Shown here: piece by piece, positions 1 through 10,314 of the stretch
Position numbering within the stretch: position 1 is the stretch's first letter
Layout of the letters: every line of letters begins with the position of its first letter
Source: Ascidiaceihabitans sp.
Lineage (GTDB): Bacteria > Pseudomonadota > Alphaproteobacteria > Rhodobacterales > Rhodobacteraceae
Assembly: GCA_028248455.1 (NCBI GenBank)
Contig: JAOKHV010000007.1
Coordinates: forward strand, 1-64,000
Length of the DNA stretch: 64,000 nt
Direction of reading: 5' to 3'
Program-made: the position numbers and the translations under genes
Notes under the pieces: model-generated
The model's input: the letters and a program-made list of their open reading frames with translations, nothing else
What the model was told of the DNA's origin: nothing
Databases searched by the model: none

Positions 1-1073
1 AAGAGGCCGGGCGTCACATTATCCATATGGAAGTGGGCCAACCCGGTACCGGTGCGCCGAAGGTTGCAACCGACGCATTGGCACGCGCCATGGAGCAGGG
101 GCCCCTTGGGTATACTGTGGCTCTTGGCCTTCCGGCATTACGGGCGCGGGTCGCGCAAATGTATGGTGAGTGGTATAACGTCGACCTGAACCCAGAACGT
201 GTTGTGATCACGCCCGGATCGTCTGGTGGTTTCCTTTTAGCGTTCACGGCACTGTTTGACAGTGGGGATCGCGTCGGTATCGGCGCACCGGGATACCCTA
301 GCTATCGACAAATATTGCACGCATTGGGTTTGCAGCCTGTTGATCTGCAAACTGATCCTGCCAATCGCCTTCAACCTGTTGGGGCTGATTTTGAGGGAAT
401 GGATTTGGCAGGGTTAATGGTTGCCTCACCGGGGAATCCTACGGGCACGATGCTGGATCGCTCTGCAATGGGCGCATTGATCGATGCGGCGTCCGTGCAA
501 AAGGCGTCATTCATCAGCGACGAAATTTATCACGGTATCGAGTATGAAGCCAAAGCGGTCACTGCCCTTGAATTGACCAATGAATGTTATGTTATCAATT
601 CGTTCTCCAAGTACTTTAGCATGACGGGGTGGCGTGTTGGTTGGATGGTTGTCCCAGAGGACCACGTGCGTGTGGTTGAGCGGATAGCGCAAAACATGTT
701 CATCTGTGCGCCCCATGCCAGTCAGGTTGCAGCCCTTGCTGCGATGGATGCTGGGGACGAATTACAGGCGAACTTGGCCGTCTATACGCGCAATCGCTTG
801 TTGATGTTGGAAGGGCTGCCCAAAGCAGGGTTCGACCGCATCGCACCGCCTGATGGGGCGTTTTATGTTTATGCAGATGTGTCTGAGATTACGAATGACA
901 GTCGCGCATTGGCTGCGGAAATATTGGAGGGGGCTGGGGGTGCTGTGACACCCGGTCTTGATTTTGATCCGATACGTGGGCACCAAACGCTGCGGTTTTC
1001 TTATGCACGCGGTACAGCAGATATCGAAGAGGGATTGGTCCGTTTGCAAAAGTTCATGGCTGAGAGAGGCTAA
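1..1073 (+). CDS. PLP-dependent aminotransferase, class I/II (5' end outside window)
   Basis: Fold-type I aminotransferase of the AspC/AlaT-like superfamily, acting in the cytosol; the substrate cannot be told from sequence. The PLP lysine lies in NSFSKYFSMTGWRVGW, the nucleotide-loop region in ITPGSSGGF, and ASPGNPTG is the usual substrate/PLP-contact motif. The ORF track starts at the ATG at 27, but the same frame is open to the window edge and reads EAGRHIIHMEVGQPGTG. That is the normal N-terminal lead-in of this family, so the ATG at 27 is internal and the true start lies upstream of the window. The C-terminus is complete. The next gene on this strand is the decayed amidase after a short gap. 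Seen: motifs and open frame. Inferred: broad specificity class only. Confidence 0.9.
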   Translation, partial: EAGRHIIHMEVGQPGTGAPKVATDALARAMEQGPLGYTVALGLPALRARVAQMYGEWYNVDLNPERVVITPGSSGGFLLAFTALFDSGDRVGIGAPGYPSYRQILHALGLQPVDLQTDPANRLQPVGADFEGMDLAGLMVASPGNPTGTMLDRSAMGALIDAASVQKASFISDEIYHGIEYEAKAVTALELTNECYVINSFSKYFSMTGWRVGWMVVPEDHVRVVERIAQNMFICAPHASQVAALAAMDAGDELQANLAVYTRNRLLMLEGLPKAGFDRIAPPDGAFYVYADVSEITNDSRALAAEILEGAGGAVTPGLDFDPIRGHQTLRFSYARGTADIEEGLVRLQKFMAERG

Positions 1074-1139
1074 GCTGAATTTCCATTCGCGACTGACTGG
1101 GTTAAGCTGATCAAAAAGGCCAATAAAGGTCTGAGCAGT

Positions 1140-2351
1140 ATGCGACGGGTAATTCAAACCGCAGCGATGATTTTGACCTTTGCCAATGCGGCAAACGCCC
1201 AAGGTTTTGGCGTTATTGCGCGTGTTGATCCTGTTGCGAGCGAGATTAAAGATGGATGGTTTGGTAAATCCAGTGTCGCTTTGAACTCAGTCAAGTTGTC
1301 CCATTGCGGGTTTTCCATCTGGATGCACCTGCGCGGCTTATTGTCGATTTCAAAGAAGCCAATCGGACAGGCGTAAGTGCCAACGAAATTCTGGAGGTAA
1401 ATGGCTGGATCACCGCTGCAAGGTTTGGCAGCTTTCAAGTGGGCTGGTCACGCATAGTTTTGGACTTGAATTAACCTATGTTGCCGATCGAAATTGGGAT
1501 GCCCGTTGACAGGTGACAGGGCAGGCAATTTTGCGTATAGTGCTTAGTCCAGTTACAGCAGAGGAATTTGCCGCAAATACGAGATCGCCCCTCAATGCAA
1601 ATTGGGCAGCTAAACAGGCGCGCATACCAGCAGTTGAAAAAATAGACGACGCATTTGTTGTAATGATCGATCCAGGGCACGGTGGCATCGACCCCGGCGC
1701 TGTGCGTGACGGTGTGAACGAAAAGGACCTGATGCTGACGCTGGGACGTGGATTGGCCGAAGCATTGATACGTACAGGCGAGGTTAAAGCATTTCTTACA
1801 CATAACGATGATAGCTTTTTTCTTTGCCCGCGCGTGTTTCGAAGGCGCATAAAGTGGGTGCTGACCTGTTTATTTTATTACATGCTGATGCGTTGTCCAA
1901 CGGGCAGGCGCAGGGGGCAACCGTTTATACGCTGTCTGATTATGCAAGTGATGCAGCGTCTGCACAATTGGCATTACAACACAATCGCGCTGACATTATC
2001 GCTGGCGTTGACCTGAATGGGTCTGACGACGAAGTTGCAAATGTCCTGATCGATTTAGCACGCCAAGAAACAGGGCCCCGCAGCGAATCATTGGCCACTG
2101 TTTTGCTTGAGATGATTGAAGGTTCAGGTGCGCCACTGAGTAAGAAGCGACAGAAACAAGCAGGGTTTTCTGTGTTGAAAAGCGCAGATATACGGTCTGT
2201 ATTGATCGAAGTTGGTTTTCTATCTAGCCCACGTGATCGGGCAAACCTGCATGACCCTGAATGGTGTAACCTGATTGTTTCAGCATTGGTGCAGGCGATC
2301 ATCGCATGGAGAGCCGATGACTTGGAGATCCGCCCCTTGGTACGCCAATAG
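1140..2351 (+). pseudogene. N-acetylmuramoyl-L-alanine amidase (AmiC-like), disrupted by three -1 frameshifts and one stop
   Basis: An intact version would be a periplasmic Amidase_3 zinc hydrolase with an AMIN domain that splits daughter-cell peptidoglycan. The reading moves from frame 3 (signal peptide MRRVIQTAAMILTFANAANA, then the AMIN start ARVDP) to frame 2 near 1283 (AMIN core VFHLDAPARLIVDFKEANRTG). It hits an in-frame TAA at 1472-1474, moves to frame 1 near 1500-1515 (IVLSPVTAEEFAANT, catalytic IDPGHGGIDPG and VNEKDLML), and returns to frame 3 at a run of six T at 1816-1821 (LFILLHADAL, SVLIEVGFLSS). All zinc and catalytic residues survive but are split over frames. Each shift has the sign of one lost base. 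Position upstream of mrcA and prfB matches the usual order in this group. Alternative: assembly indels, though the TAA would need a separate explanation. Confidence 0.85.
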
Positions 2352-2459
2352 CGTTACGCAAGTTTCTGCCTATCATGCACCAAGTCGTGTTTTGACCCTA
2401 GCGGACCCATGTCATATAGCTTGGATAATTAAAGAACATCCTGAAGGGGTGCGCGCAGA

Positions 2460-5012
2460 ATGTTTCGATTTATACTGTCATTTTTTGGTGGAATTTTCAC
2501 AACCATAACAATGGGATTGGGCATGATTGCTCTCACCGTTGGTGCTATCTTTTGGATGTATGGTCGTGATTTACCTAGCCACGAATCTTTGGCAGAATAC
2601 ACACCTCCTACGATCAGCCGAATTTATTCGGGCCAAGGCCGCATTATCGATGAGTTCGCCAAAGAGCGTCGCTTGTTTGCGCCGGCTGAAACGATTCCTG
2701 ATTTGATTAAGCAAGCCTTCGTTAGTGCGGAAGACAAAAACTTTTACGAACACGACGGATATGATTTGCGCGGTATCGCCTTGGCTGGCTTTGACGCGGT
2801 GCGTACTCGTGGTCGCGACGTGCGCGGTGCGTCGACCATTACGCAGCAGGTTATGAAGAACTTCTTGCTTGGTGGGGAGCGTAAAGCTGAGCGTAAAATT
2901 CAAGAGATTATTCTGGCGTCGCGGATCGAGGAAACCCTTGATAAAGAAGGTATTCTTGAGCTGTACCTTAACGAGATTTTTCTGGGACAAAACAGTTATG
3001 GTGTGGCTGCTGCCAGCCAAACTTACTTTAACAAGACCTTGGATGAATTGGTGCCTCACGAGGCCGCAATGCTTGCCAGTCTCCCAAAAGCGCCGTCTCA
3101 GTTCCACCCGGTACGTCGCAAGGATCGTCTTCTTCAGCGTCGTAACTTTGTTTTAAAAGAGATGATGGAGAATGGGTATATCACGGAGGCAACTTATGAG
3201 GTTGAACGTGAGGCTGAACTGAAATCAGTGCAGAATGGTGATTTTGAGAGCTTTAGAAATGAATTGCCGCTGCGTGATTACTTCACTGATGAAATTCGTC
3301 GTCAATTGAGTGATGATTTTGGCGAAAGCGAATTCTTCACTGGGGGACTTTCTGTACGGGCGACAATCGATAACGAAATGCAGCCAATAGCGGCCACTGC
3401 CTTGCAACGTCAGTTGGAAAGCTATGACCGGTCGCAAGGTATCTGGCACGGCACTGGAAAGACAATTCCAGTTGATCAACTTGGTGACGAGGCAACGTGG
3501 CGCGAAGCGCTGTCTAACGTCCGCATTGCGCGCGATATTCGCTTGGGAAATGAATGGTATCCGGCCGTTGTCCTAGAGGTTGGTCAAAATGAAGCGCGCC
3601 TTGGGATTGAAGGCGTTGAGGAAGACGAAGACGGGCACTGGGTGCCCGCAAAAGATGTGCAATGGGCCCGCAAACGCCTCAGCGATGGTTCGTTGGCTAA
3701 GAAAGCCCGCGTTGCAGGCGATCTTGTTGCAGTGGGAGAGGTTGTCCATGTGCGCCGCATGACTGCGGACAATGATGCTTCCTTTATTCACTGGACGTTG
3801 CGCCAAGTGCCAAAAGTGCAGGGCGGCTTTGTTGCTATGGACGTCGATACAGGTCGTGTGATCGCGATGCAGGGTGGCTTTAGCTACCAAGCATCCGTGT
3901 TTAACCGTGCAACCCAAGCGAAACGCCAACCGGGTTCTAGTTTTAAGCCGTTTGTTTATGCTGCTGCCCTCGACAGTGACTATACCCCTGCAACGATTGT
4001 TGTGGATGCACCGATTGAGATTAACACACCACAAGGGCTATGGCGTCCGCGCAATTCATCCGACAAGTTCTACGGCCCAACGCCTCTTCGCACCGGGATC
4101 GAACAGTCACGTAACCTTATGACCATTCGTTTGGCCGAAGAGGTGGGGATGGATACGGTGGCAAATTATGCTGAAAGCTTTGGTGTTTATAACAACATGG
4201 GTCGTTTCCTTGCCAACTCGTTGGGCTCAGAGGAAACCACACTGTATCAGATGGTCGCCGCTTATGCGATGTTTGCGAATGGTGGTGAGCGCCTTGAGCC
4301 GACATTGGTTGACCGTGTGCAAGACCGCTATGGTAAAACGATTTATCGCCATGATGAGCGGGCTTGCGACGAGTGCAAAGTTGCCAGTCTTGAGCCGGGG
4401 TTCTCGCCGCGGATTATCTCGAACCGTGAGCGGGTCATGGATCCAATCACTGCTTATCAGCTGACATCAATGATGACTGGTGTTGTTGAGCGCGGCACGG
4501 CGCGTAAAACGATTAACTTGTCAGTCCCAACAGCGGGTAAGACTGGTACAACCAACGACGCCAAAGACGTATGGTTTGTTGGCTTTACCAAGAATATCGC
4601 TGCGGGTTGTTTCATTGGATACGACACACCAAAATCCTTAGGTCGTGGTGCGTCTGGTGGTGGCATGTGTGGGCCTGTGTTCAACACGTTCATGAAGGAA
4701 GCGACCAAGAAATATGGCGGTGGTGATTTTGACGTTCCTCCGGGTGGCTTCTTTTTGAAAATTGACCGCTTCACTGGCGCGCGTCTTAGCGATGATGCAA
4801 CAGGTGATAACGTTGTGGCAGAGTATTTCCGCGAGGGCGAAGAGCCAGTGTTTGGTATCGTTTTTGATGGTGGTTTTACGATGGGTGCAGATTTGCCATT
4901 GTTTGAAGAGGTAGGCGTTACATCCCGCCAAGTGACGACATCTACAGGCAAGAAAGCCGTCGTTGGGCCAAAAGCCACCTTTGGAACACTAAGTTCTGGC
5001 GGTCTTTATTAG
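2460..5012 (+). CDS. mrcA: Penicillin-binding protein 1A (bifunctional transglycosylase/transpeptidase)
   Basis: Class A PBP that polymerises lipid II and cross-links peptidoglycan at the inner membrane. An N-terminal membrane anchor (residues about 5-30) is followed by a GT51 transglycosylase domain with SAEDKNFYEHDGYD and GASTITQQVMKN. An OB-like insert follows (about 310-430). The transpeptidase has the SxxK box in RQPGSSFKPFVYA, the SRN box in GIEQSRNLMT and AGKTGTTND as the KTG box. At 850 residues it is of normal length for alphaproteobacterial PBP1A. The ATG at 2460 follows GAAGGGG at a workable distance and gives the expected short cytosolic tail. It lies about 110 nt after the broken amidase and stands upstream of prfB; it appears intact. 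Confidence 0.96.
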   Translation: MFRFILSFFGGIFTTITMGLGMIALTVGAIFWMYGRDLPSHESLAEYTPPTISRIYSGQGRIIDEFAKERRLFAPAETIPDLIKQAFVSAEDKNFYEHDGYDLRGIALAGFDAVRTRGRDVRGASTITQQVMKNFLLGGERKAERKIQEIILASRIEETLDKEGILELYLNEIFLGQNSYGVAAASQTYFNKTLDELVPHEAAMLASLPKAPSQFHPVRRKDRLLQRRNFVLKEMMENGYITEATYEVEREAELKSVQNGDFESFRNELPLRDYFTDEIRRQLSDDFGESEFFTGGLSVRATIDNEMQPIAATALQRQLESYDRSQGIWHGTGKTIPVDQLGDEATWREALSNVRIARDIRLGNEWYPAVVLEVGQNEARLGIEGVEEDEDGHWVPAKDVQWARKRLSDGSLAKKARVAGDLVAVGEVVHVRRMTADNDASFIHWTLRQVPKVQGGFVAMDVDTGRVIAMQGGFSYQASVFNRATQAKRQPGSSFKPFVYAAALDSDYTPATIVVDAPIEINTPQGLWRPRNSSDKFYGPTPLRTGIEQSRNLMTIRLAEEVGMDTVANYAESFGVYNNMGRFLANSLGSEETTLYQMVAAYAMFANGGERLEPTLVDRVQDRYGKTIYRHDERACDECKVASLEPGFSPRIISNRERVMDPITAYQLTSMMTGVVERGTARKTINLSVPTAGKTGTTNDAKDVWFVGFTKNIAAGCFIGYDTPKSLGRGASGGGMCGPVFNTFMKEATKKYGGGDFDVPPGGFFLKIDRFTGARLSDDATGDNVVAEYFREGEEPVFGIVFDGGFTMGADLPLFEEVGVTSRQVTTSTGKKAVVGPKATFGTLSSGGLY

Positions 5013-5115
5013 CAATATCGGTTAAGGGGGCGCAAAGCTCTCCTTACGCGCTTGCTGTGCTTACAGTGCTGCTTTATCAACTCATTTCTAGTCAGTTCCC
5101 AATAGCAGGTGCACC

Positions 5116-6237
5116 ATGCGCGCAGAAATCCAGAATACCGTCACAGAGATTGAAAAGTCACTGGAGTTGCTCGGGCAACGTTTGGACGTCGAAACCTGTG
5201 CATTTCGGTTAGAGGAGTTCGACGCGCGCGTTGAAGATCCAAACCTTTGGGATGATCCAGATGCTGCGCAAAAGTTGATGCGCGAACGCCAAAATCTGGT
5301 CGATTCAATTAGAACTTATGAGGGTATCAAAACTGATCTAAACGATAATATCGAGTTGATCGAATTGGGCGAGATGGAAGAAGACCAAGAGGTCATTGGC
5401 GAAGCCGAAGCTGCCTTAAAAACTTTGGCCACAACTGCCGCCCAAAAAGAGCTGGAAGCATTGCTAGATGGCGAAGCCGATGGCAGTGACACTTTCCTTG
5501 AAATCAACTCGGGTGCTGGTGGTACAGAAAGCTGTGATTGGGCCTCGATGCTGGCGCGTATGTATGTGCGTTGGGCCGAGAAGAAGGGCTACAAAGTTGA
5601 ATTGCAGGCTGAGAGTGCCGGCGAGGAGGCAGGCATCAAGTCTGCGACTTACCGCATTAGCGGGCAAAATGCCTATGGATGGATGAAATCGGAATCCGGT
5701 GTACATCGTTTGGTTCGTATTTCACCGTTTGACTCTGCAGCGAAGCGCCACACGTCCTTTACGTCTGTGGGTGTATATCCGGTTGTCGATGACAACATCG
5801 AAATTGAAGTGAATCCGTCTGATATCCGCATTGATACATATCGTTCATCGGGAGCAGGTGGTCAGCACGTTAACACGACTGACTCAGCTGTGCGGATCAC
5901 ACACGCGCCAACAGGTATTGTTGTGACATCATCTGAGAAATCACAGCATCAAAACCGTGACATTGCGATGAAGGCTTTAAAATCTCGTTTGTATCAAATG
6001 GAGATGGATCGTCGCAATGCTGCTGTGAATGAGATGCATGAGAACAAAGGCGATGCTGGTTGGGGCAACCAAATCCGTTCATACGTTCTGCAGCCATATC
6101 AAATGGTTAAGGATTTGCGTACCAACTTTGAAACTTCTGATACAAAAGGTGTGTTAGACGGCGACTTAGATGGATTGATGGGCGCGACCTTGGCTTTGAA
6201 CGTGTCAGGCAAAAGCCGCGCCGAAGCACAAAACTAA
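5116..6237 (+). CDS. prfB: Peptide chain release factor 2
   Basis: RF2 recognises UGA/UAA stop codons and triggers peptide release on the ribosome. Visible are the stop-codon recognition motif SPF (in [12 protein letters not shown]) and the catalytic GGQ loop ([20 protein letters not shown]). The 373-residue ORF is uninterrupted: the programmed +1 frameshift known from E. coli prfB is absent here, as the N-terminal region runs straight through in one frame. The ATG at 5116 is preceded by CAGGTG. It is the last gene of the mrcA-prfB plus-strand group and is followed by a convergent rluE. Confidence 0.97.
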   Translation: MRAEIQNTVTEIEKSLELLGQRLDVETCAFRLEEFDARVEDPNLWDDPDAAQKLMRERQNLVDSIRTYEGIKTDLNDNIELIELGEMEEDQEVIGEAEAALKTLATTAAQKELEALLDGEADGSDTFLEINSGAGGTESCDWASMLARMYVRWAEKKGYKVELQAESAGEEAGIKSATYRISGQNAYGWMKSESGVHRLVRISPFDSAAKRHTSFTSVGVYPVVDDNIEIEVNPSDIRIDTYRSSGAGGQHVNTTDSAVRITHAPTGIVVTSSEKSQHQNRDIAMKALKSRLYQMEMDRRNAAVNEMHENKGDAGWGNQIRSYVLQPYQMVKDLRTNFETSDTKGVLDGDLDGLMGATLALNVSGKSRAEAQN

Positions 6238-6259
6238 ATGCTGTGTGACTGATGTCTGA

Positions 6260-6808
6260 TTAGACGTCAGTCCATTTCCCCAAAGCAAGATCACCAAGTT
6301 TCCATTCGCCGATCTGGGCACGGATCAGCCGCAAGGTTGGGTGTCCAATGGCCGCTGTCATGCGTCGCACTTGACGGTTACGCCCTTCAGCGATCGTGAT
6401 GCTGATCCATGTATCTGGCACGGATAGACGGAACCGGACAGGCGGGTTCCGTTCCCATAGATCATCTGGCTCATCAATTTGCTGAACCTTTGCGGGAGCC
6501 GTTTTGCCGTCTTTCAGTAGGACACCATTGTTGAGTTTAGCCAAGCTTGCACCAGTTGGATTCCCTTCAACCTGAACCCAATAGGTTTTTGTCATCTTGT
6601 TTATCGGGTTAGAAATTTTGGACTGTAGGGCACCATTGTCCGTCAAGACCATCAAGCCTTCGCTGTCACGGTCCAAACGACCTGCTGGATAGACCCGCGG
6701 CACGTTGATGTATTTCGACAAGGTTGGGCGAGGGGAGCCATCGCTGCCTTTGTCGGTGAATTGCGACAAGACGCCAAAAGGTTTATTAAAAAGGATAACG
6801 CGTGCCAT
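6260..6808 (-). CDS. rluE: 23S rRNA pseudouridine synthase RluE-like
   Basis: RsuA/RluE-family pseudouridine synthase that isomerises a uridine in 23S rRNA (U2457 in E. coli for RluE). It has the family opening ILFNKPFGVLSQFT and the catalytic aspartate motif GRLDRDSEGLMVLTDNG. ITIAEGRNRQVRRMTAAIGH is the C-terminal signature. At 182 residues and without an S4 domain it fits the RluE/RluF-short type rather than RsuA/RluB. The ATG is one base after the stop of the acylase gene (TGATATG), so translation is probably coupled. Confidence 0.9.
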   Translation of the reverse strand: MARVILFNKPFGVLSQFTDKGSDGSPRPTLSKYINVPRVYPAGRLDRDSEGLMVLTDNGALQSKISNPINKMTKTYWVQVEGNPTGASLAKLNNGVLLKDGKTAPAKVQQIDEPDDLWERNPPVRFRLSVPDTWISITIAEGRNRQVRRMTAAIGHPTLRLIRAQIGEWKLGDLALGKWTDV

Positions 6809-6809
6809 A

Positions 6810-9275
6810 TCAGTTCACCGGATTTAAGGTGGTGATCCCAACAGGAGCCCCACGTGCAAGGTCTGTATCAAGAGACATTAAGATGTATTCGCCACGCCGC
6901 CATAGCTGCGCAAGGTCGTCATAATGTCGTGATAGAAAATGGCCAGATTGGCCTGTAGAGGTCACAAATATCGAACTGTCAGGGTCGGCGAAATCATAGA
7001 CACCACGATAGCCTGCACCATGTACATTTTGGAACGGGTTTGTACCAGTGCCTGAAGTGAGGCCACGGTTTAGGGTGTTGTCACCGCCCGAGGTCGATTG
7101 GCGGATATTTACGAAGTAACGTAGCAAAGGCACATCGCCCAATGTTTCATGGTCTTGGGCTGCCTGATGTGCATCGCCCCAGCGCAAGCTTTCAAAGGCA
7201 GTGCCCCAGTTTTCTGCAATTTCGATAAGTGCGTCATCCAATGCCAGGCGCGCCATATCTGCGCAGGTCTCGACTGGGGCGCTTTGTAGGATATCGCACC
7301 ATTGGGAGGCTCCATTGATATCGCGGAACACGCGTTCGATGAACAGTGGCTCAATGTGGGTGATTTCAGCAGCCATTGGACCAAGTTCATCTTTGATCAG
7401 GCGCGATTGCAGCGCGCGGACCCAGTTTGCGTAGATTAAGGGTTCTGGAAGGTGTTCGTTCATTTCGCCGTTCCAGTTGGCAAGCAACGTCAGGGCACGT
7501 TGGCGTTCGCGTTGTACTGTGCCCTCAGGAGCGGCTTCGCCTGTGAACCAGAGCTCTGCACCAATTAACGGCAACAATGCGCGAGCGGTGAAGCTGACGA
7601 TGTCCAGTTGCGCCTCAACAAAGCTGTCACGCGTGTGCACTTGGCGTGCTTGCATAAGGCGCTGCCAACGCTGAACCCGCTGAGTGTCACCCCACGTGAA
7701 CGAGATGTGGTTAGGGAAGGGACGTTCGACGGTTTTGTTGTTTGTGTTACCAAGCAGACCACCCAATGGTTCGATAAACTCTGGGTTTGAGGCATATGGC
7801 ATCATGCCGTCCCAAAGATTGCGGGGGTCGCTGCCAAGGCTGGGCATCCTCCCCTGACTTTGGTGATCGGTTCGGCGGCTTGGAATAGTACCGATTGTTT
7901 TCATAGCGATCTTGGTCTGATCCGCAACCGTCAGGTTCTGTGCTGGTGCCATATGGAATGAGCCGGCAAAAATAGCATCTTCAACGGTGGTTGATTGCAT
8001 AAGACGGATGCTGGCGCTTAGGGTTGTATCTTTTGGGCTCAGAGCCGTGGATGATAAGGCCGCAACGTGACCTGGAGGCGTTACTGTTCGCAGGTTTTGG
8101 AAACTACCGGGCAGGACTGGCCCGTTGTCCGACCAGCGTAGGGTAAGCGTAACCGGTGCTTCGCCTTTAATCTTTATAATTGTTGGGCGTGTTTGAAACT
8201 TTTTGAAGCCTGTTGGCGTTAGGTACTCTTCGGAGTTCTCAGGGTTTAGCTGTTCAACCACAACATCCTGATCGTCGACATAAGCTGTGGTTACGCCCCA
8301 ACCCAGTTTGGCGCTTCGGCCAGACCAGATGGATGGGATGCCGGGAACGGTTGCGCCGATAACACCACCCAGTTGTAGTTCAAGACGTGCCAAATACCAG
8401 ATAGATGGCGCTGTGAAGGTCATATGAGGATCGTTTGCCAGCAAGGTGCCACTGGTTGCTGAACGACTGGCTGCTGCTGCCCACGCGTTTGATGCACCGC
8501 TGAAACCACGCGCTTTGAACGGTGATAGTGGGTGGTTTTGGGTGGAGCTAATTGATGCATATTGTGGAACGCTTGGAACCAAACTGGAGTATTGCGGCAG
8601 GCTGGCAACCCCAGCGCCCGGTGAATCAGGAAGAATGTCGTTAAGCCGTTCGGTGTCTGGAAGCGCTAGCGACATGCGTGCTCGCAGCACCTCATCTGCC
8701 AAATGGCCTGAGGATTGTAAGGCCATCAGCTTGAGGATCGCAAGTGAGTCTGCTGGCCGCCACGGCGCGAAGGGGGTGTTGAAAACGAATAATTCAGGTG
8801 CACCACGCCCAGAAGAACCACGATTGATCTGCTGAAACTGTGCGTTCACGCCTTCAGAATATGCTTCTAGAGCTGCAAAGGTTTGTGCGTCTTGTGCATC
8901 GACTGAAGAAAGTGCCAAACGATAAATGTCGAAACGACGCATGTGCGCATCTGTTCCAACTGTTGAACGGCCGAATATTTCGGACAAGCGTCCCTGAGCG
9001 GTGCGGCGCAGCACAATCATTTGCCATAGACGATCCTGAGCGTGTGCAAAGCCGAGGCCGAAAAAAGCGTCATGGTCAGTTTTTGCCAAAATGTGGGGAA
9101 CGTTTGCATGGTCACGGACGATTTCGATGGGCGCATTTGGGCCTGCTAGCCCCAGCGTTGCATCATAATCGGGTAGGGACCGCGAAGCCAAGTAATAGGC
9201 CATAAAAGCGCTAAAAAATGCTAGCCCAATTAAAGTAGCAGCAAGCCGTACTAACCATTGAAACACATGTGCCAT
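6810..9275 (-). CDS. Penicillin acylase family protein (Ntn hydrolase)
   Basis: Member of the penicillin/aculeacin/AHL acylase family, made as a precursor that cleaves itself into alpha and beta chains. A single N-terminal membrane/signal segment (about residues 10-29) is followed by the family motif GFAHAQDRLWQM. The autoproteolytic site lies in RGFSGASNAWAAAA, where the serine of SNAW becomes the beta-chain N-terminal nucleophile. The conserved HMTFTAPSIWY and the C-terminal GGDNTLNRG stretch are present. At 821 residues it has a full family length. Substrates in this family include beta-lactams, acyl-homoserine lactones and other N-acyl amides; which applies here cannot be read from the sequence. 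Co-directional and coupled with rluE. Confidence 0.92.
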   Translation of the reverse strand: MAHVFQWLVRLAATLIGLAFFSAFMAYYLASRSLPDYDATLGLAGPNAPIEIVRDHANVPHILAKTDHDAFFGLGFAHAQDRLWQMIVLRRTAQGRLSEIFGRSTVGTDAHMRRFDIYRLALSSVDAQDAQTFAALEAYSEGVNAQFQQINRGSSGRGAPELFVFNTPFAPWRPADSLAILKLMALQSSGHLADEVLRARMSLALPDTERLNDILPDSPGAGVASLPQYSSLVPSVPQYASISSTQNHPLSPFKARGFSGASNAWAAAASRSATSGTLLANDPHMTFTAPSIWYLARLELQLGGVIGATVPGIPSIWSGRSAKLGWGVTTAYVDDQDVVVEQLNPENSEEYLTPTGFKKFQTRPTIIKIKGEAPVTLTLRWSDNGPVLPGSFQNLRTVTPPGHVAALSSTALSPKDTTLSASIRLMQSTTVEDAIFAGSFHMAPAQNLTVADQTKIAMKTIGTIPSRRTDHQSQGRMPSLGSDPRNLWDGMMPYASNPEFIEPLGGLLGNTNNKTVERPFPNHISFTWGDTQRVQRWQRLMQARQVHTRDSFVEAQLDIVSFTARALLPLIGAELWFTGEAAPEGTVQRERQRALTLLANWNGEMNEHLPEPLIYANWVRALQSRLIKDELGPMAAEITHIEPLFIERVFRDINGASQWCDILQSAPVETCADMARLALDDALIEIAENWGTAFESLRWGDAHQAAQDHETLGDVPLLRYFVNIRQSTSGGDNTLNRGLTSGTGTNPFQNVHGAGYRGVYDFADPDSSIFVTSTGQSGHFLSRHYDDLAQLWRRGEYILMSLDTDLARGAPVGITTLNPVN

Positions 9276-9359
9276 TGCGCCCCTCCCGTGTTGACCCCTT
9301 TGGTATGACTGTTAGGTATGGATTAAGTTGAAAGCAACACCACATCACGAGGAAACAAC

Positions 9360-10220
9360 ATGACTAAGCTAGCATTTTTGGGTTTGGGCGTCATGGGCGC
9401 ACCAATGGCAGGGCATTTACAGGGTGCAGGCCATAATGTGACGGTTTTTAATAGAACTGAAGCTAAAGCAAAGGCGTGGGCGGATAAGTACAAAAGTACA
9501 TCCGCCGCGACGCCGCGTGAAGCAGCGCAAGGGGCTGAATTTGTAATGGCTTGTGTGGGCAATGACGATGATCTGCGCTCGGTTTGCTTAGGGCCAGATG
9601 GGGCATTCGCTGGGATGGCCAAAGGATCTGTGTTTGTGGATCACACGACCGTGTCTGCCAAAGTGACAGCTGAAATGTACGTCGCCGCTGCAGATGCCGG
9701 AATTGCATTCATCGATGCGCCGATTTCCGGTGGGCAAGCAGGCGCTGAAAACGCTGTGCTTTCCATTATGTGTGGCGCGGACGAAGCTGCATTTGATAGC
9801 GCGTTGCCAATAATTGAGGTTTATTCCAAAGTTTGCCGCCGGATTGGCGCGTCTGGGGCAGGTCAAATGACAAAGATGTGCAATCAGATTGCGATTGCTG
9901 GTCTAGTTCAAGGGTTGTCTGAAGCGCTACATTTTGCACAAAAAGCCGGTCTTGACGAACATGCTGTCGTTGAGGTGATCAGTCAAGGAGCCGCCGGCAG
10001 TTGGCAAATGGCCAATCGTAACGAGACGATGCTTGATGACAACTTCGATCATGGGTTTGCGGTAGATTGGATGCGCAAGGATTTGGGAATCTGCCTTAGC
10101 ACAGCAGACGAAGTAGGGGCGTCTTTGCCTGTCACTGCTCTTGTTGATCAGTTTTATAAGGATATTCAGAAAATGGGTGGTGGTCGCTGGGATACCTCGA
10201 GTTTGATTAAACGCCTATGA
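9360..10220 (+). CDS. NAD(P)-dependent oxidoreductase, 3-hydroxyisobutyrate dehydrogenase family
   Basis: Beta-hydroxyacid dehydrogenase family (MmsB/GarR/GLYR). The N-terminal Rossmann domain starts with LGLGVMGAPMAGHLQGAGH. The substrate-binding stretch IDAPISGGQAGAE and the catalytic lysine in GQMTKMCNQIAIAG are present, followed by the C-terminal all-helical domain. Length 286 is typical. Family members oxidise 3-hydroxyisobutyrate or reduce tartronate or succinic semialdehyde; the substrate is not resolvable. ATG at 9360 follows a GAGGAAACAAC Shine-Dalgarno. It is divergent from the acylase gene and ends at a strong hairpin shared with the convergent SYLF gene. Confidence 0.9.
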   Translation: MTKLAFLGLGVMGAPMAGHLQGAGHNVTVFNRTEAKAKAWADKYKSTSAATPREAAQGAEFVMACVGNDDDLRSVCLGPDGAFAGMAKGSVFVDHTTVSAKVTAEMYVAAADAGIAFIDAPISGGQAGAENAVLSIMCGADEAAFDSALPIIEVYSKVCRRIGASGAGQMTKMCNQIAIAGLVQGLSEALHFAQKAGLDEHAVVEVISQGAAGSWQMANRNETMLDDNFDHGFAVDWMRKDLGICLSTADEVGASLPVTALVDQFYKDIQKMGGGRWDTSSLIKRL

Positions 10221-10255
10221 GAATTGGGTGGATGACGCATCTATGACCTAAATGT

Positions 10256-10293
10256 ATTAAGGCCGCTAACGTTAACAAGTTGACGGCCTTAAT
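10256..10293. terminator. Bidirectional hairpin terminator between convergent genes
   Basis: A perfect 10-bp inverted repeat, ATTAAGGCCG/CGGCCTTAAT, encloses an 18-nt loop and lies between the stops of the oxidoreductase (plus) and SYLF (minus) genes. The stem ends are A/T rich on both sides, giving short U tracts in either direction. Confidence 0.75.
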
Positions 10294-10314
10294 TTATGAA
10301 TGATCGAGGTGTGT

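Noticed and set aside
5116-5250. Programmed frameshift in prfB
   Set aside because: The N-terminal coding region is continuous in one frame with no internal TGA, so no frameshift is needed.
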